This document shows, in pieces, positions 11,500-22,715 of a DNA stretch of 64,000 nucleotides. A model generated the notes under the pieces. The model was not told where the DNA came from. It saw only the letters and a program-made list of their open reading frames with translations, and did no database searches. Every line of letters starts with the position of its first letter. The stretch's first letter is position 1. The stretch is from Lunularia cruciata (Eukaryota > Streptophyta > Marchantiopsida > Lunulariales > Lunulariaceae), in contig OX419755.1 of the NCBI GenBank assembly GCA_948567375.1, forward strand, positions 63,058,944 through 63,122,943. Reading direction: 5' to 3'. The position numbers and the translations under genes are program-made.

Positions 11500-12420
11500 G
11501 GCCTCTAGGGAAACGAGTGCAACAATTGGTAGATATGTGCCCAATACGGCCACAATTGTAACAACGGTGTTGTTCTCCTTGAGTCCCTTCTCGTGGGACT
11601 CCATCTCTTTGTTCTTCTACCCATCCCCGCTCCCCTTGAAGTGGTTGTGCTCCTCAATCCTAAAGTGAAGGTTGCCCAATTCCACCGGTATTGGTCCACC
11701 CATGTGTGACATTTCTGCCCGATAATGTTGAGGTGGAACTACTCCTTCACCTCCACCTAATGCTCCTGCTATTCTCTACGCACAAGCAATGGCTTCAAAT
11801 ACCGTGCAAGGATTTTGCACCATGACTTCTTGGCAAATCCGCTCTTTCAACCCTTGTTTGAAATTGTCGAGGGCCTCTGCTGGACTCATATCAATAATTG
11901 CGACTTGTAGATTCAGAAATGCCTCCACATACTCTTGTACGCTATTCTTCTATCTCAATCCCCATAGTCGGGTTCAAGCCATCTGCACAGAATCCACCGA
12001 TTGGAAATTCTTCAACAATCCTTCTTGCATTGCTGTCCATGTGACCTCCCTTCTCTCTGCCAACATGGATCATTCCCAAGCATCATACCATGTGAGGGCT
12101 TTATCGGTCAAGTACCCACATGCAAACGCGCCTGCAGCATGCTCTATGATCTCTATTGAAAACAATCAGAAATATTGATTCATTCTCAAGATCCAATTTT
12201 CCACTACTCCCATCGTACGCTGCCCCTTGTAAGGCTTGATGTTGCAGGTCTTCTTCATCCGGAGTAGCAATGTGGCTTCATTGTTGATAGGGTTTGTAGG
12301 CACGGGTGCCTCTCCAAGTACTTTAGTCGTAGGTACTGGGTTTTGAGATGGCTCTTCTTCTTGCATGGCTTGATCATTCCTGAGGATCTGCACTTGACTT
12401 TGTAATGTCTCCATGGTCAT
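11500..12420 (-). pseudogene. gag of element B
   Basis: The N-terminal frame begins at an ATG at 12418-12420 (MTMETLQSQVQIL) and runs to about 12166. The C-terminal CCHC zinc knuckle, read CYNCGRIGHISTNC, is at 11519-11563. The middle is split by stops and shifts. Gag forms the virus-like particle, and the knuckle binds the RNA. The leader 12421-13028 separates it from the primer site. Confidence 0.75.
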
Positions 12421-13028
12421 CTTAATCTCTCAAAATTCATTCAACATCCCTTGCATTCCTTGCACCAGCTCTTGCAATTACGGATCCATGGTTCTTGCAA
12501 CACTCAATTGCTAATGTCTACTTCAATACATAGTCAATATAATCACTCTGGAAGGCGCATGAACTATCGGAAGTACCATTGGCACAAAATCTCTAAACAT
12601 CACTTTTGGTCTCACTACATAACGGATTTCTACTTGAGTGTTGAAAGGGAGAGGATTTGGGACATTCATATCCATATTATCATAATAGAATGTCAATTTT
12701 CAAATCCCACTCTTTGTCATATATCACCACAGGTAGAATCACCGGGTTTGGTGAGTTCATCACTCTGTCCATGAATTCTACACCAAAGTGATAAACTAGC
12801 AATACCCTCATCTGCTCACGCTAGATGTACATAACCTTGATGTGGAATGGGTTTGAGAATGGAAAGCTAGGTGTGGAGAATTGTCCTCCCGGTGCATCCA
12901 TCCCATCCGCTCTCTAAAGTCCTTCCTAAGTCTAGCAATTACTCTATGTTCTCCACCTCAAATTACTCAATTTTAGTAGTTCATGCTATTCCAAGAGGGG
13001 TGATCAATTCTCTTGGACTAAAACACTT

Positions 13029-13040
13029 GCTCTGATACCA
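13029..13040 (-). other. Primer binding site of element B (initiator Met tRNA)
   Basis: On the minus strand TGGTATCAGAGC, a perfect complement to the 3' end of plant initiator-Met tRNA, one nucleotide after the 5' LTR. Confidence 0.92.
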
Positions 13041-13041
13041 T

Positions 13042-13767
13042 TCTAATACTCCGAGGACAAGAGAAGAGAGAAAACACAAATTGCACACTCAAACATTAGA
13101 TGCCCCAAAGGAGCACCTTCTCTTTATTATATAGACAAAGAGGATCTCCTCCAAGGAAGCTCCACCATAGGATTAGGGACATAGATTGGTGACATGTCAG
13201 CAAGCTCCACCATTGGATTACTTACTTGGATGGGTGACATGTCTGGTCTAGGTCCTATTTGGTTGGTCAAACAAGCTTTGACCGGAGGGAATCTTTTAGA
13301 GAATCTTCCTGTAGGAATCTCAGAATCACGTGAGTAAGGTACCATTGGAAAGCTCTCGACAAGACAAAGCAGGAGGGAGGGAAGGCCAGCCTTTCCCACA
13401 TTGGGGGGGGGGTATGTTATGGGGAGTATGTTATAGGAAGGGGGGTATGTTATGGGGGGGGGGGGTATGTTTTAGGAAGGAGTTATGTGGGTACCACATA
13501 ACTCCTTCCTCCATGGTAAATGGAATTTGGGCAATTCATTTGGATGTGACCAATTCTAATTACCAAACCAATTCTCACCTTTAAATCATATGTCTAGCTA
13601 TTGGTTCTAAGGTTCTCAAGTCTATTTTGGTTTTTGCCCTATTAGTAGAAGTAATCTTTTGGTGATACTTCTATCTTATCTATTTTGACCATCATGTATA
13701 ACATCATTCTAGATGTTACAAAACCAAATTTCACATCTAGATCATATGGCTAGCTCTTGGTATTACA
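13042..13767 (-). repeat. 5' LTR of element B, carrying a foreign insert
   Basis: Matches the left LTR at both ends but its middle (about 13405-13555) is replaced by G-runs, repeated TATGTTATAGGAAGG-type units and a 67-bp stretch unrelated to the LTR. The terminal dinucleotide next to the primer site has mutated (TC for TG on the plus strand). Ends GGTATTACA, followed by the TCCTC target duplication. Confidence 0.9.
13475..13551. other. Palindrome plus captured CC/gag junction fragment inside the B LTR
   Basis: GGAAGGAGTTATGTGG (13475-13490), spacer GTA, then its exact inverse (13494-13509). From 13485 to 13551 the sequence equals 19560-19626 with one difference over 67 bp. At that locus it spans the terminus of the CC element, the TAACT target duplication and the family D gag zinc-knuckle codons. 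The left LTR of B lacks all of this. Confidence 0.9.
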
Positions 13768-13789
13768 TCCTCGGAGTGAAGGTCTATGT

Positions 13790-14819
13790 ACCTTCTATGA
13801 TACATCTTCAACTTATCATGGTAAATCCTACCAAAGTGTCTTCCTCCCAACTCCTTGAGATCATAGATGTAATTGCTCACACCTTCTCTACTATGAAAGG
13901 TCCAAAGAACTTAGGCAAATAATTTTTTTGCACTCTCTTGAACCAAATGGAATCAAACAACATTTTCCAATTACCTTCTTTGAAGCCTCTACCTTCTTCT
14001 TGCCTTGCCTCTTATCATAGCTCTCCTTTTGTTTCTTTTGGGCTTGCTCCACTTGAAGAATAGAAATTGCTATTGCTTCCTCCCATTCCATGAGTTGATC
14101 CTTCCTTGACTTCTTTACATCACCTCCTTGTGATTTCTTCAGTCTCCTATGAATGCTTTTGAAGGTAGGAAGATCAAAGTGAATAGGTAAGGTAGACTCA
14201 ATACCAAATACCAAATGAAATGGAAATATTTGGTGGAAGTGTTCATGGTTGTCCTATTTCCCACAAAATTGCATGAATCCTCTTGTCCCAATGATGTTTA
14301 GCTCCCCTCCATTTTTGCATCTTTGGCCAACATAATGCACAAGGTCTAATTGGTTCTCTTTGCCAAGCCATTGAAGTTTAGCTTATAGGATGTAGTTACT
14401 CTATGTGTGATAGAGAATGTTGTAGCATGGCTATGGTGATGCTCCATGTAAACTCTCCTCCTCTATCAAAAACCAATTCCAAAGGGAACCTAAACCTAGT
14501 GATAATATGTTCATAAAGAAATCTACCAACTTTATTTTCATTCTTATCCCTCAATGGTCTAGCCTCAACCCACTTGGTAAGGTAATCAATAACTACCACA
14601 AAATGTTCCAATTGTTCCTTGGGGTTCTATTAAGAGGACCTCAAAGTCAATTTCCCACTTCCCACAAGGTCCTAGCAATGGAATTGATCTAAGAAGAGGA
14701 GTAGAAGTAGACTTTCTAGCAAAAGCTTGACAAGCATGACAAGTTTTGAAATAATCAAGACATTCCTTAAAAATCCCTCTCCAATGGTAACCTGCATCTA
14801 GAATCTTGAAAGTAGTCAC
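13790..14819 (-). pseudogene. Integrase of D1
   Basis: Zinc-binding region near 14586-14819 (ILDAGYHWRGIFKECLDYFK, then CHACQAF), core near 14396-14611 with VVIDYLTKWVEARPL and ELVFDRGGEF, which is the second catalytic Asp block. The C-terminal part at 13891-14214 has MVFGIESTLPIHFDLP and a Lys-rich segment (KKQKESYDKRQGKKK). No chromodomain is seen. Several frame breaks. Integrase lies 3' of RNase H, as in all Ty3/Gypsy elements. Confidence 0.82.
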
Positions 14820-14949
14820 CTTTCTTGGAAAGTTTCTCCCACATACTAAACCTTAGGAGTAGAATAGACTCCTCCTTATCCACTACTCTTTGAAGTAGAC
14901 CACATACTCTTTGGTGAAGAAGAATATCCTCCACCATTGTGTAAGGTCT

Positions 14950-15600
14950 AGATCTTGATATAAGGACCTTCCTCTCCCTAGCATGCATCCTTTTTGGATA
15001 GTTATAGCTTGTAACAAAGTCCACAATCTCCTTGTACTCCATTGGAATCAGTGATGGAGATTGTCATGAGCTTCTCATCCAAGAAGGAATCATCCATTGG
15101 TTCAACTCCATCATGATCATATACCTTAGATAACAAATCAACATTTGCATGTTTCTTCCCTAGCCTATCCTCAATGGTGTAGCCATACTCAAACAAGAGT
15201 ATCATCCACCTTGCTAGCCTCCCTTCTATATTAGGCTTGTTGAAGATGTATTTCAAAGCCTTGTGATCCATGCCAAAGGTGGATTTCCCTCCAATCAAGT
15301 AGTGTTTGCTCTTCTTGAGACCAAAAATCACTACCAAGCCTTCTCTCTATGTGATTGAGTACTTCTTTTTGCTCAAACCATTTGTCTACTAGCATAAGAT
15401 TTTGGATGATCATGCCCATCTTGGTCTAATTGGCTATGAGTGCATCTTATAGCTACATTGGAAGCATTAGTGCAGAGGATGAAAGGCTTACTCTAATCAG
15501 TTTAGCAAGAATTGGAGCCACAACACAAGGGATTTCTTGAGCTCTTTAAAAGCTTTGAGAGCCTCCTTGTCCTCCAAAATCACCATGTATTCTACAATCT
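14950..15600 (-). pseudogene. RNase H of D1
   Basis: On the minus strand DHKALKYIFNKPNIEGRLAR and FEYGYTIEDRLGKKHANVD are the classic Gypsy RNase H blocks (family form DHKAL...LSGRIARWLL...GKxHxxADxLSR), with NVDLLSKV in place of ADALSR. The upstream catalytic region is broken into other frames (15231-15419). Confidence 0.8.
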
Positions 15601-15719
15601 TCTTCATATAGATGGTCAATGTATAGCCTTGTTGGAAATTGATAAGATGAACCCCTTATAGTACCCAACCATCCCCAAAAATTGGTGTAACTTTATCAAG
15701 CTTGAAGGGAATAGAAGGT

Positions 15720-16697
15720 CTAAGTTTTCCTCACCTTCTCAAGATCAATTGCTATTCTATCCTTTGAAATGATGTGCCTCAAAAGTGGACCTTTTCCACA
15801 CCCAAAAATGCACTTCTTTGGGTTGAGTGATGCATTTTCTTCATCCAAGCATTGCAAGACCTTGATTAAGTGCTCAAAGTGCTCCTCCTTGCTCCCATAG
15901 ACACAAAAGTTATCAATGAAGTCTCTCACAAATTTTCCAATGAAAGGTTCAAACACCTTGTTCATGAACCATTGGAATGTAATTAGAGCATTGCAAAGCC
16001 TAAAAGGCATGACCTTGAAAGCATAAGTCCCCCAAGGTGTGGTGAATATGGTGAGTTGTTGATGTTCTAGTACAATCTTGATTTGGTTATACCCACTATA
16101 ACTATCTCCAAAATTATACCTCTCATGACCTACAACCTCCTCCAAGATCTCATCAATGAATGGCAAAGGGTAATATTCCTTCTTAGTAATAGCATTGAGC
16201 TTCTTGTAATCCATATATACCCAAAGCTTGCCATTCTTTTTCTTCACAATCACAATTGAAGACACCCATTTTGAATTCTCCACCTCAAAGATAAATCCTC
16301 TCTCCTTAAGCTTATCAATCTCCTCCTTCATAACCAAAACTTTTGGTGGGCTAATGCAATGTTGCTTTTGGCGGACTGGTCTTGCAAGTGACTCCATCTC
16401 TATCTTGTGCTCCTCCAAGGTGACTTCCTTTAGATCCTTGTAATTGAAAGTAAACACATGGATGAACTTGTGAAAAATCTCCTCAAATCTCACCTTCTCC
16501 TCCTTGGTAACATTTGGACCATACTTGAGAGTAGATAACCTCCTGTCTATCTCCTCAAGTGTCAATGGTGATTTATTTGGGTCCTTCAAAACCTCTGGCT
16601 TAGGTGCAAAATCCTTAGCACACAAGGGATACACATCTAAATCAGATTTAGAGCCATCCTTCTCAATGGAAATCTCTTCCTCCATGCTTGTGTCCAC
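15720..16697 (-). pseudogene. Reverse transcriptase of D1 (longest open frame of the window)
   Basis: 325 codons open. Order: acidic leader, LKYGPNVTKEEKVRFEEIFH, EEIDKLKERGFIFEVENSKW, then RT blocks IVIVKKKNGKLWVYMDYKKL, YPLPFIDEILEEV, YNQIKIV, TTPWGTYAFKVMPFRLCNA and the palm motif FIDNFCVYG. The family-D copy at 40763 has FIDDF, so here one catalytic Asp is Asn (G-to-A). Also FGDSYSGY stands where KMDGYSGY-like sequence would be expected. Stop at 15722 ends the frame before the connection to RNase H. It is the best preserved pol fragment but inactive by this change. Confidence 0.88.
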
Positions 16698-16971
16698 ACA
16701 TGAAGCTCATTCTTCTAAATCTTATTCCCAATATCAAAAGATGGTGTATCTAAATGTGAAGTGTTGGTGGTGTTAGTGATAGGAACTACAACTCAATAGT
16801 TTGATGGCTCAATCCTCAAGCACCCTTTGTATCATCAATCAATTATGCATGTTGCCCTCAACATGGCCTTCCAAGAAGTATATCATAGTTTGAATCCTTC
16901 AAGACTTGGAAATTCATGAGATTTTGACCTTCCATTATTGAAACTACCACCTTATCCATCACTTCTATTGG

Positions 16972-17187
16972 TCAAACTTGTTGTTTGTTTGCCATGCTCA
17001 CCACAAATGTTGAAGGTCTTGAGGGTATCATACCCAAATTCTTCATCAACCTTTTTGATATGGCATTCATTGCAAATCTTCCATCAACAAGTGCATCCTT
17101 GATATTGTGACCATTCACTATCACATCAATCTTGGAGGCATATTTACAAGCCTCCCATGATGTTGTTTTGGTATCTACCACCCCCAT
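16972..17187 (-). pseudogene. Protease domain of D1
   Basis: Frame with ALVDGRFAMNAISKRLMKNL followed by GMIPSRPSTFVVSMANKQQV. Sister copies read ALVDGGF (23702) and ALVDGGS (41875), so the family motif is D-G-G-S rather than D-S/T-G. Such DGG forms occur in plant Gypsy elements without chromodomain. It lies between gag and RT. The downstream YDILLGRPWL block is degraded near 16850-16950. Confidence 0.7.
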
Positions 17188-17374
17188 TGATACTAGAGCT
17201 TTTGCTTCTTCTTCCTCTTGCTCCTTGTAGAACTCAAAACACTCATAAGCTCCTTTCTCAAGGTAGGATTCAAAGCAATCAGTTGGCCCACTATGATGTT
17301 AGCCTTGTGATTGTTAACATCCTCCAACACATTGTAGTTCCATTGTTGCTTTGAGATCAAGACGTCCTCCATCC

Positions 17375-17678
17375 CTAACTCTTCCTTAAAGTCTTTGTTG
17401 TTGATGGTGTTGAAATGCTAGTGCAAGTGCTCCTAATAGGCATACGAGTATCCTTGCTAGGAGTAAATCCTTGAGAAGAGTGTACATCCTTTGCAAAATG
17501 AGCTCTCTTCTTCTCTTGTGCCAAAAGATCCAAATGAAGACCTTTGGAGTTTGAGCACTCTTCCTTCTTATACTTGCTCTCAATCACATCTATAGATGCT
17601 ATTCCTTTACCTTTTTGGATGAGGAATCACTTGGGTTTCACTACCTCCCTCTTTCCCTCTATTGGCTTCCTCATAACT
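17375..17678 (-). pseudogene. gag C-terminal part of D1, 3' of the CC insertion
   Basis: Two overlapping frames (17375-17587) carry parts of the gag tail: KYKKEECSNSKGLHLDLLAQ, then HSSQGFTPSKDTRMP. The same text recurs in D2 (24003-24230). The frame is broken by the 1.9 kb CC insertion at 17679, with target duplication TAACT. Confidence 0.6.
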
Positions 17679-19573
17679 TGTGACAACCCGGCAAATATCA
17701 CTTTTGCGGTAATCAGGTAAGTAAAGTTTGTTCACATAGAGATACAAGTCAGAAATGTCTAAACACAAAGTCAAACAATAACACTTGCAGTTCTTCTTAG
17801 TTGCGTCTTTAATCTCTTAGGTAGAAACCACACCCAAAAGAGAGTAACAAGCACTGATTTTCAGTCTTGTCATGAATTCACACTCCTTAATCACAACTCC
17901 ATCAATTCTTTCCAAACAATCTTGATTGTGATGATATAGGCTCTCCCAAAAATGACACTTCACTACAAAACGACTTTGCCACAGAATTGTGTTCCACCCC
18001 TCCATTGAAGGCACAACTTCCTTGATCAAAATTGCTTCACATCAACTTTGCACTGCACTCACAAATGCAGAATACTACCAACACTACAATTCCTCTTAGA
18101 TCTGTCAAGGCATTACTTTGATTGCACTTCACTCAGGATCAAACACATAAAATAAAGATCAAGGCTACAGAATCTAACATCCAACAAGCACATTGACTTG
18201 CACTTCAAAATTCTCCAAACACTCACAAACACAATTTCAAAGTTGACACTTGGAATCAAGCTTGAGCGACGAGCACTGCTTCACATCACTGTGCTTTATC
18301 TATTCTCAGAAATAATGAGCACTGAACAACATCAGACTATGAATGCCACTCTTAAATAGTGAAGCAATTGACAGTTATCTTCCTAATGCACCTCTTCCTA
18401 ACAACTCTACAAACCTGTAGATCCAAAATAACAATGCACCTCTTCATATCTGCCTATTCAAATCTCAAATTGGTTACTAATCCGATCTGATGTCTACCTC
18501 TTCTCCGGCTTTCAAACCCAATCCCAAAGTAACTTTACTTCCTACTACTCTGTCATCGGGTTCACAACTTCTAATTCCTCTATCAATTCTACTACTTCTC
18601 CACTCTGATCTACAATTCCTATCACAGGTAATCTTTTTAAATCTCTATCTCTCGACCCACTCTGCTCTAAAGTGTCAAATGTCAAATCCAAAGACACTTG
18701 CCTTCCTATCTCTCTTACTTTGGGTCTAACTATTATCAATTACTTTACTAATTCTACTGTGTCATCATCAAGAATTATAATTGAAAGCATGAATACACTA
18801 CATACACCTTCAATTTGTAACCCACTTTCTCCTATCACTCATGTAACTGACCTGAAGACACTTATTGTCTAATCTTGCACTTTGGGTTTATTCACTACTG
18901 CTACTTCTCCTTCAATTCATGTTCCATCTTCAATCAGAACTAAAATTGAAGTCATGGGTATCATAACTATCTTCTTTCCCTACTCTAACTTCCTCTGATC
19001 CCTCCCGCAAGATTCCTGAAGTCACCTTCACTACACTTTGAGGTCTAATTTCCTTGGGTTGAATCATATTTGTCTTGAGGCAAAGTTTTGAGACCCGGAG
19101 TCCGAAGTCACATTGACCCGAAGACACCAACCCAAAGAACTTCAACCCGAAGTACATCTACTCCAAAAACTTCAAATACTTGTAACTTCTTGCACAGACC
19201 TCCAAACTCTGTGATTATTGTGGCAATGGAAAGTTCTAAATGAGATGCTTCTAACAAGAAATAGAAGGCTTTATTTGGACTTTTCGTCATTGAGATGTGG
19301 CCCCCGCAAGAATCCTGATCTGCAACTTCCATTTCTCCTTTGGGTTTTCCCTCCTTCAACGTCTGATCCGAGTTTTTTTCCTCCTTTGACACAAAGTAAG
19401 TTTCTTGGGGCTGATCCAGTCCAAGACCTTCTTCCTCTGACACAAAAGTGACTTCCTTGGGTCTGATCAAAACACAAGTTTGCACTCATTTCTTCTCCAT
19501 TTGGTTTCAATTTGTTTTCAATAAGGCATTTCTTCTTCAAAACTCGTCCAAAAAGAAAAATGTGGGTACCACA
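17679..19573 (-). mobile_element. CC3: internally deleted copy of the CC element in D1 gag
   Basis: TGTGACAACCCGG at the left end and TGTGGGTACCACA at the right, flanked by an exact 5-bp duplication TAACT (17674-17678 and 19574-19578). The coding strand is minus. The TATA-like box TATTTAAG lies 680 bp from the left end (18351-18358). Only the C-terminal coiled-coil tail of the protein remains (18545-18739: SLDLTFDTLEQSGSRDRDL, then EVVELIEELE); the N-terminal half is gone. Length is 1895 bp against 3.7 kb in the long copies. Confidence 0.9.
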
Positions 19574-20410
19574 TAACTCCTTCCTCCATGGTAAATAGAA
19601 TTTGGGCAATTCATTTGGATGTGACCTCTTCTTCCACAACCAAAATAAATTCTATCATTAAAATTGTTGTGTGGTTGGTTGGTTGGTTGGCCTCCTCTAT
19701 ATGGATAGCTTATATAACTTGTAGGCACTCTCCCCACATTCTGATCCACCTCTCTCTCCTCCCATAGTTGCACTACATTGATCTTGAGATCTACAAGTTG
19801 TTTTATGATGGTTTGTGGTGGATCTTTTGGTAGAGGTGCAAGAATCGGAGAAACTACTACTTGTGGTGCAACCCTTGCCACCAAAGTATCAAAAATTCTA
19901 CTATACTTGTAGTCTTGAGGAGGATGCACAACCTCCTTCACCACCGAATCACTCATCTTATTCCAAACTCTTTTTCATACATATTGTAATCTTGATAGCT
20001 TTAACCTTGGAAGAAGGTTTCTCATATCTCACCTTGTTTCCAATATGTGGTCTCAACTCTCCTAAAAAATTCTTTGTGAGCATGGCTCTTGTGCAAATCA
20101 TAGTAGTCCCTACATCATTCCCACTCTTCCTCAACACTATGTGAAATTTGGATTCCAACTTCTTTACTCTTTTTACATAGACTCTCACTTTTTCTCCATC
20201 TCCTTGTTTGAGGAAGGTAACCTCACTCATCAACCTCTCATAACTCTCACCTGGAAGAAAATTCTCAATGAATGTTGAAGTCAAACTCTCCCAAGACTCT
20301 TCTTGCCTATCTTTCCTCTCTCTTTTGGTACTTTGACTCATACTATGTAAGGATTGCATCCTCAAGGAAATCCGGTAATAATGAGACCCACTCATTCTTC
20401 TTCCTCTCAT
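19574..20410 (-). pseudogene. gag of D1 with zinc knuckle
   Basis: Frame from MRGRRMSGSHY at 20410. It carries a retrotransposon gag core (WESLTSTFIENFLPGESYER, LKQGDGEKVRVYVKRVKKLE, FLGELRPHIGNKVRYE), a linker (QLVDLKINVVQLWEEREVDQ) and a zinc knuckle at 19606-19648 read YFGCGRRGHIQMNC, where the first Cys has become Tyr. One frameshift lies near 19957. The gag core forms the particle; the knuckle packages RNA. The gene continues on the other side of the CC insertion at 17678. Confidence 0.82.
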
Positions 20411-20710
20411 TTTTTCCTATGCAAGCTCTCCTGAAGTCTCTCAAAAAGGCCTCAACATCTTCTCCATCTTAGCTCCTCACTATCTTTCTCTCTTCTCTCA
20501 ATCTTTTTTCTTTCTCTCACTCTATAACTCATAAAGTAAGTACATGACTAATACCATTTGAGAGTAATCCTTCCTAGGGAACACAAAAGATTTAGGTTAC
20601 TCTAAGATTTCTATAGCAACATCAAATCTAAAGTGCATATTAATTGAACCCTCATGGATAGTTTATCCATAAGTTGAAAATTATCTCCATCACTAATCTT
20701 GAGAACTAGC

Positions 20711-21165
20711 TTATGAAGATGGTAGTTTCTCTGTAGTTGTACTAAGACCCTCTCCAAGGTCTTTCACTAGAGTCTCCAAAAGTGTTGTTACTCTATTATA
20801 CTCATATCTTTTTGGAAGTCCTTCCACTCCACAAACCTCACATACCTCTTTGGTCTTAGATCTCCTCCCTCCCAATCTTGGTGAAGAAGGTCCAACCTGC
20901 AATCCCAAGTCAAATAAGCTTCTCATTTCTCTCAATCTTTTTCTCTCAAAGGTCAATGGACATGAACTTGCCTTATGACCCTTCTCTCTACATAAAAGCA
21001 CTTAGAATCACTCTTTCCTCCAAGTAATGTATATTTTTGGATCCTCTCAACACTCTCTTCAAGTTCTATTCTAAACTCTCTTTTCCTCAAATCTACCCCT
21101 ACAATCATTTCAAACCCTTGGGGAACCTTGCATAGCCTCAAATTACACTCCTGATTACCCTTCAT
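20711..21165 (-). pseudogene. Extra zinc-knuckle ORF of family D, ahead of gag
   Basis: Between the 5' LTR and gag of D1 two overlapping frames make one small protein: VPQGFEMIVGVDLRKREF, EESVERIQKYTLLGG, then a CCHC knuckle (CxLCREKGHKASSC, 20955-21000) crossed by a one-base frame change, then SPRLGGRRSKTKEVCEVCG with a further Cys pair, and ending in TTLLETLVKDLGEGLSTT. The D2 copy has the same region at about 25560-26030. A separate ORF with a knuckle before gag is not standard for Ty3/Gypsy. It might be an accessory protein or the original N-terminal part of gag. Confidence 0.6.
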
Positions 21166-22027
21166 GTTCCCAAGATGAGTCTAAACACTCAAATATTCTT
21201 TTGGTTGTTCTCACACTCCTCATGCATGAAATCTCAACTCTCAAGAATTGATCCCTCTTCATAATATCACTAAATTCTCTCAACTGGTATATTAAAATCT
21301 TTTGAAATTTTGCACACTTGATCAAAACCCTAGTGATCCCTCCTTAAAAATTTTTAGATCTTTTCATCAAGCTATTTGGCTTAGGCACCTTTCTATTTAG
21401 CACATATATTTAAGATTTGGTCTAAAAACCACCCCCCTCACTTTAAAAATTCAAAACTTTTTGCACAAAAACAATCTCTCTCTAATTCTTGGCCAAAAGA
21501 TAGAATACTATGCACCAAATTTTCTTGAAAAGTTTCAAAAAAATCCAATAAAAAATAAAGAAAAGTCAAACTCTATATAAAATTCCAAAGAGTGTGTAGT
21601 TTGTTGGAACAATTTACCCTATCAACTTCCAAAAGTTCTAGCCCAATGTGTGTATTAGCTTTTGAAACAATTTCAATTGTCATACTTGGAAGATAATCCA
21701 AGCTATCTACTATGAAAATTTCAAATCAAGATCTCAAACTTGAGGTTTTGCTCAAAATCACCATCATCTCCAAAATCTGCTCTACACCTCACACAATCTC
21801 TCCAAATTCTCTCTCATGCATATAGTATGTATAATATCATCTCAAAAACATCATAATAAACCATAGGGTATAAAAATGGATCCAAGTTCTTTAATATAAA
21901 TTCAGCCCTCTCTTCCTCTAATGGATTCTCCAAGTGAGCTCTCATAGTCTCTTTTTGTTGAATAATAAACTGTACGCAGAACATTATCTTGCCTTCTAGA
22001 GAGATCACAACAACGGAATTAAAAATA
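21166..22027 (-). other. Leader of D1 between 5' LTR and first ORF
   Basis: No coding frame of note. Conserved in D2 (about 26030-26460 plus 32077-32484) and D3 (42385-42836), where the block CAATTTACCCTATCAACTT recurs. The A1 element of D2 inserted precisely in this block. A TGG triplet six bases from the LTR in D3 (TTTTTGGTTCC on the minus strand) may start the primer site, but I cannot assign a tRNA. Confidence 0.65.
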
Positions 22028-22715
22028 GGAGCCGGTTTGTCTTTTAGTCAAGATGAAACTTTGATGGCTATTATGGTAGCACACCATGGACTAAGAAGGC
22101 AAGGAACCCCAACTCCATCATATTCTCCAAGGCTGACATTCCAAGACTTAAACCATTGCTCACTAGAGAACTTAATGAAAGAGAGATAGTTACAAATGAA
22201 AGGATGATAAGTACTTCCTCACCCCTAGTTTATATACTTGTGAAATAGTTATGCACCAAAGTTACTAATTTTTGGAGTAACTCAAGTTACCAAGCTAAAA
22301 GTCAAATAAAGTGAAAAATCTAAAGGAATATCCATACTCATGGGAATATTTTCCTAAGCATGTGATCTTATTTTGACCCAACCACTAAGTCAAGGATTCT
22401 TTTACATGGGCTATCCTTGGACTATAAAAGAATTTGAAGCAAAAAGGCTTGTGGATCCAAGAGTTTTCAATTCTTTCATCAAAGCCAAACATCTAAGAAT
22501 AATACCAAGTCAATACACTATAATCCAAAATAACGGTACTCATCTTTTACACTTCCTCTAAAGTAAGGTCCTCTCCATCTTAGCTATGAATAACTTTAGA
22601 TAATCATAACTAATCTAAAACCATCATTTATCTCTATATAAACAATATCTCTCAGGTACTTGTAATACCAAACCAAATATCAAAATAGCAAATACATGCA
22701 CAAATATGTGTTATA
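22028..22715 (-). repeat. 5' LTR of D1
   Basis: 688 bp, strongly similar to 6574-7264. On the plus strand it starts GGAGCCGG (TGAGCCGG in sisters) and ends TGTGTTATA. It is followed at once by resumed family A gag sequence. Confidence 0.85.

Larger units (their letters stand above)
7298..13767 (-). mobile_element. Element B: complete-boundary chromovirus (Ty3/Gypsy)
   Basis: A 6.5 kb minus-strand element with two LTRs, an exact 5-bp target duplication TCCTC (7293-7297 and 13768-13772), a perfect 12-nt initiator-Met primer site next to the right LTR, and a polypurine tract next to the left LTR. The internal region reads gag with a CCHC knuckle, protease (LIDTGAT), RT, RNase H, integrase and a C-terminal chromodomain, the order and domain set of chromoviruses. 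Stops and frameshifts are present in every gene. It inserted into the 3' end of D1, 33 bp from the D1 LTR. Confidence 0.92.
6574..22715 (-). mobile_element. D1: nearly full-length family D Gypsy element, host of element B and a CC copy
   Basis: Minus-strand element bounded by two ~690 bp LTRs (6574-7264 and about 22028-22715). Internal order on the minus strand is 5' LTR, extra zinc-knuckle ORF, gag, protease, RT, RNase H, integrase, 3' LTR. It sits in the gag of the outer A element: the left flank ends at the codons for GTTN and the right flank resumes at the matching position, but the flanking 5-mers (ATCTC and GACTG) no longer agree as a target duplication. Element B (7298-13767) lies between integrase and 3' LTR, and a CC copy (17679-19573) lies in gag. 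All genes are broken. Confidence 0.8.

Noticed and set aside
17679-19573. CC ends read as terminal inverted repeats of a DNA transposon (TGTGACAACCC against TGTGGTACCCA)
   Set aside because: The similarity is only about 8 of 11 bases, no transposase is present, and TG...CA with 5-bp duplications fits LTR integrase better.
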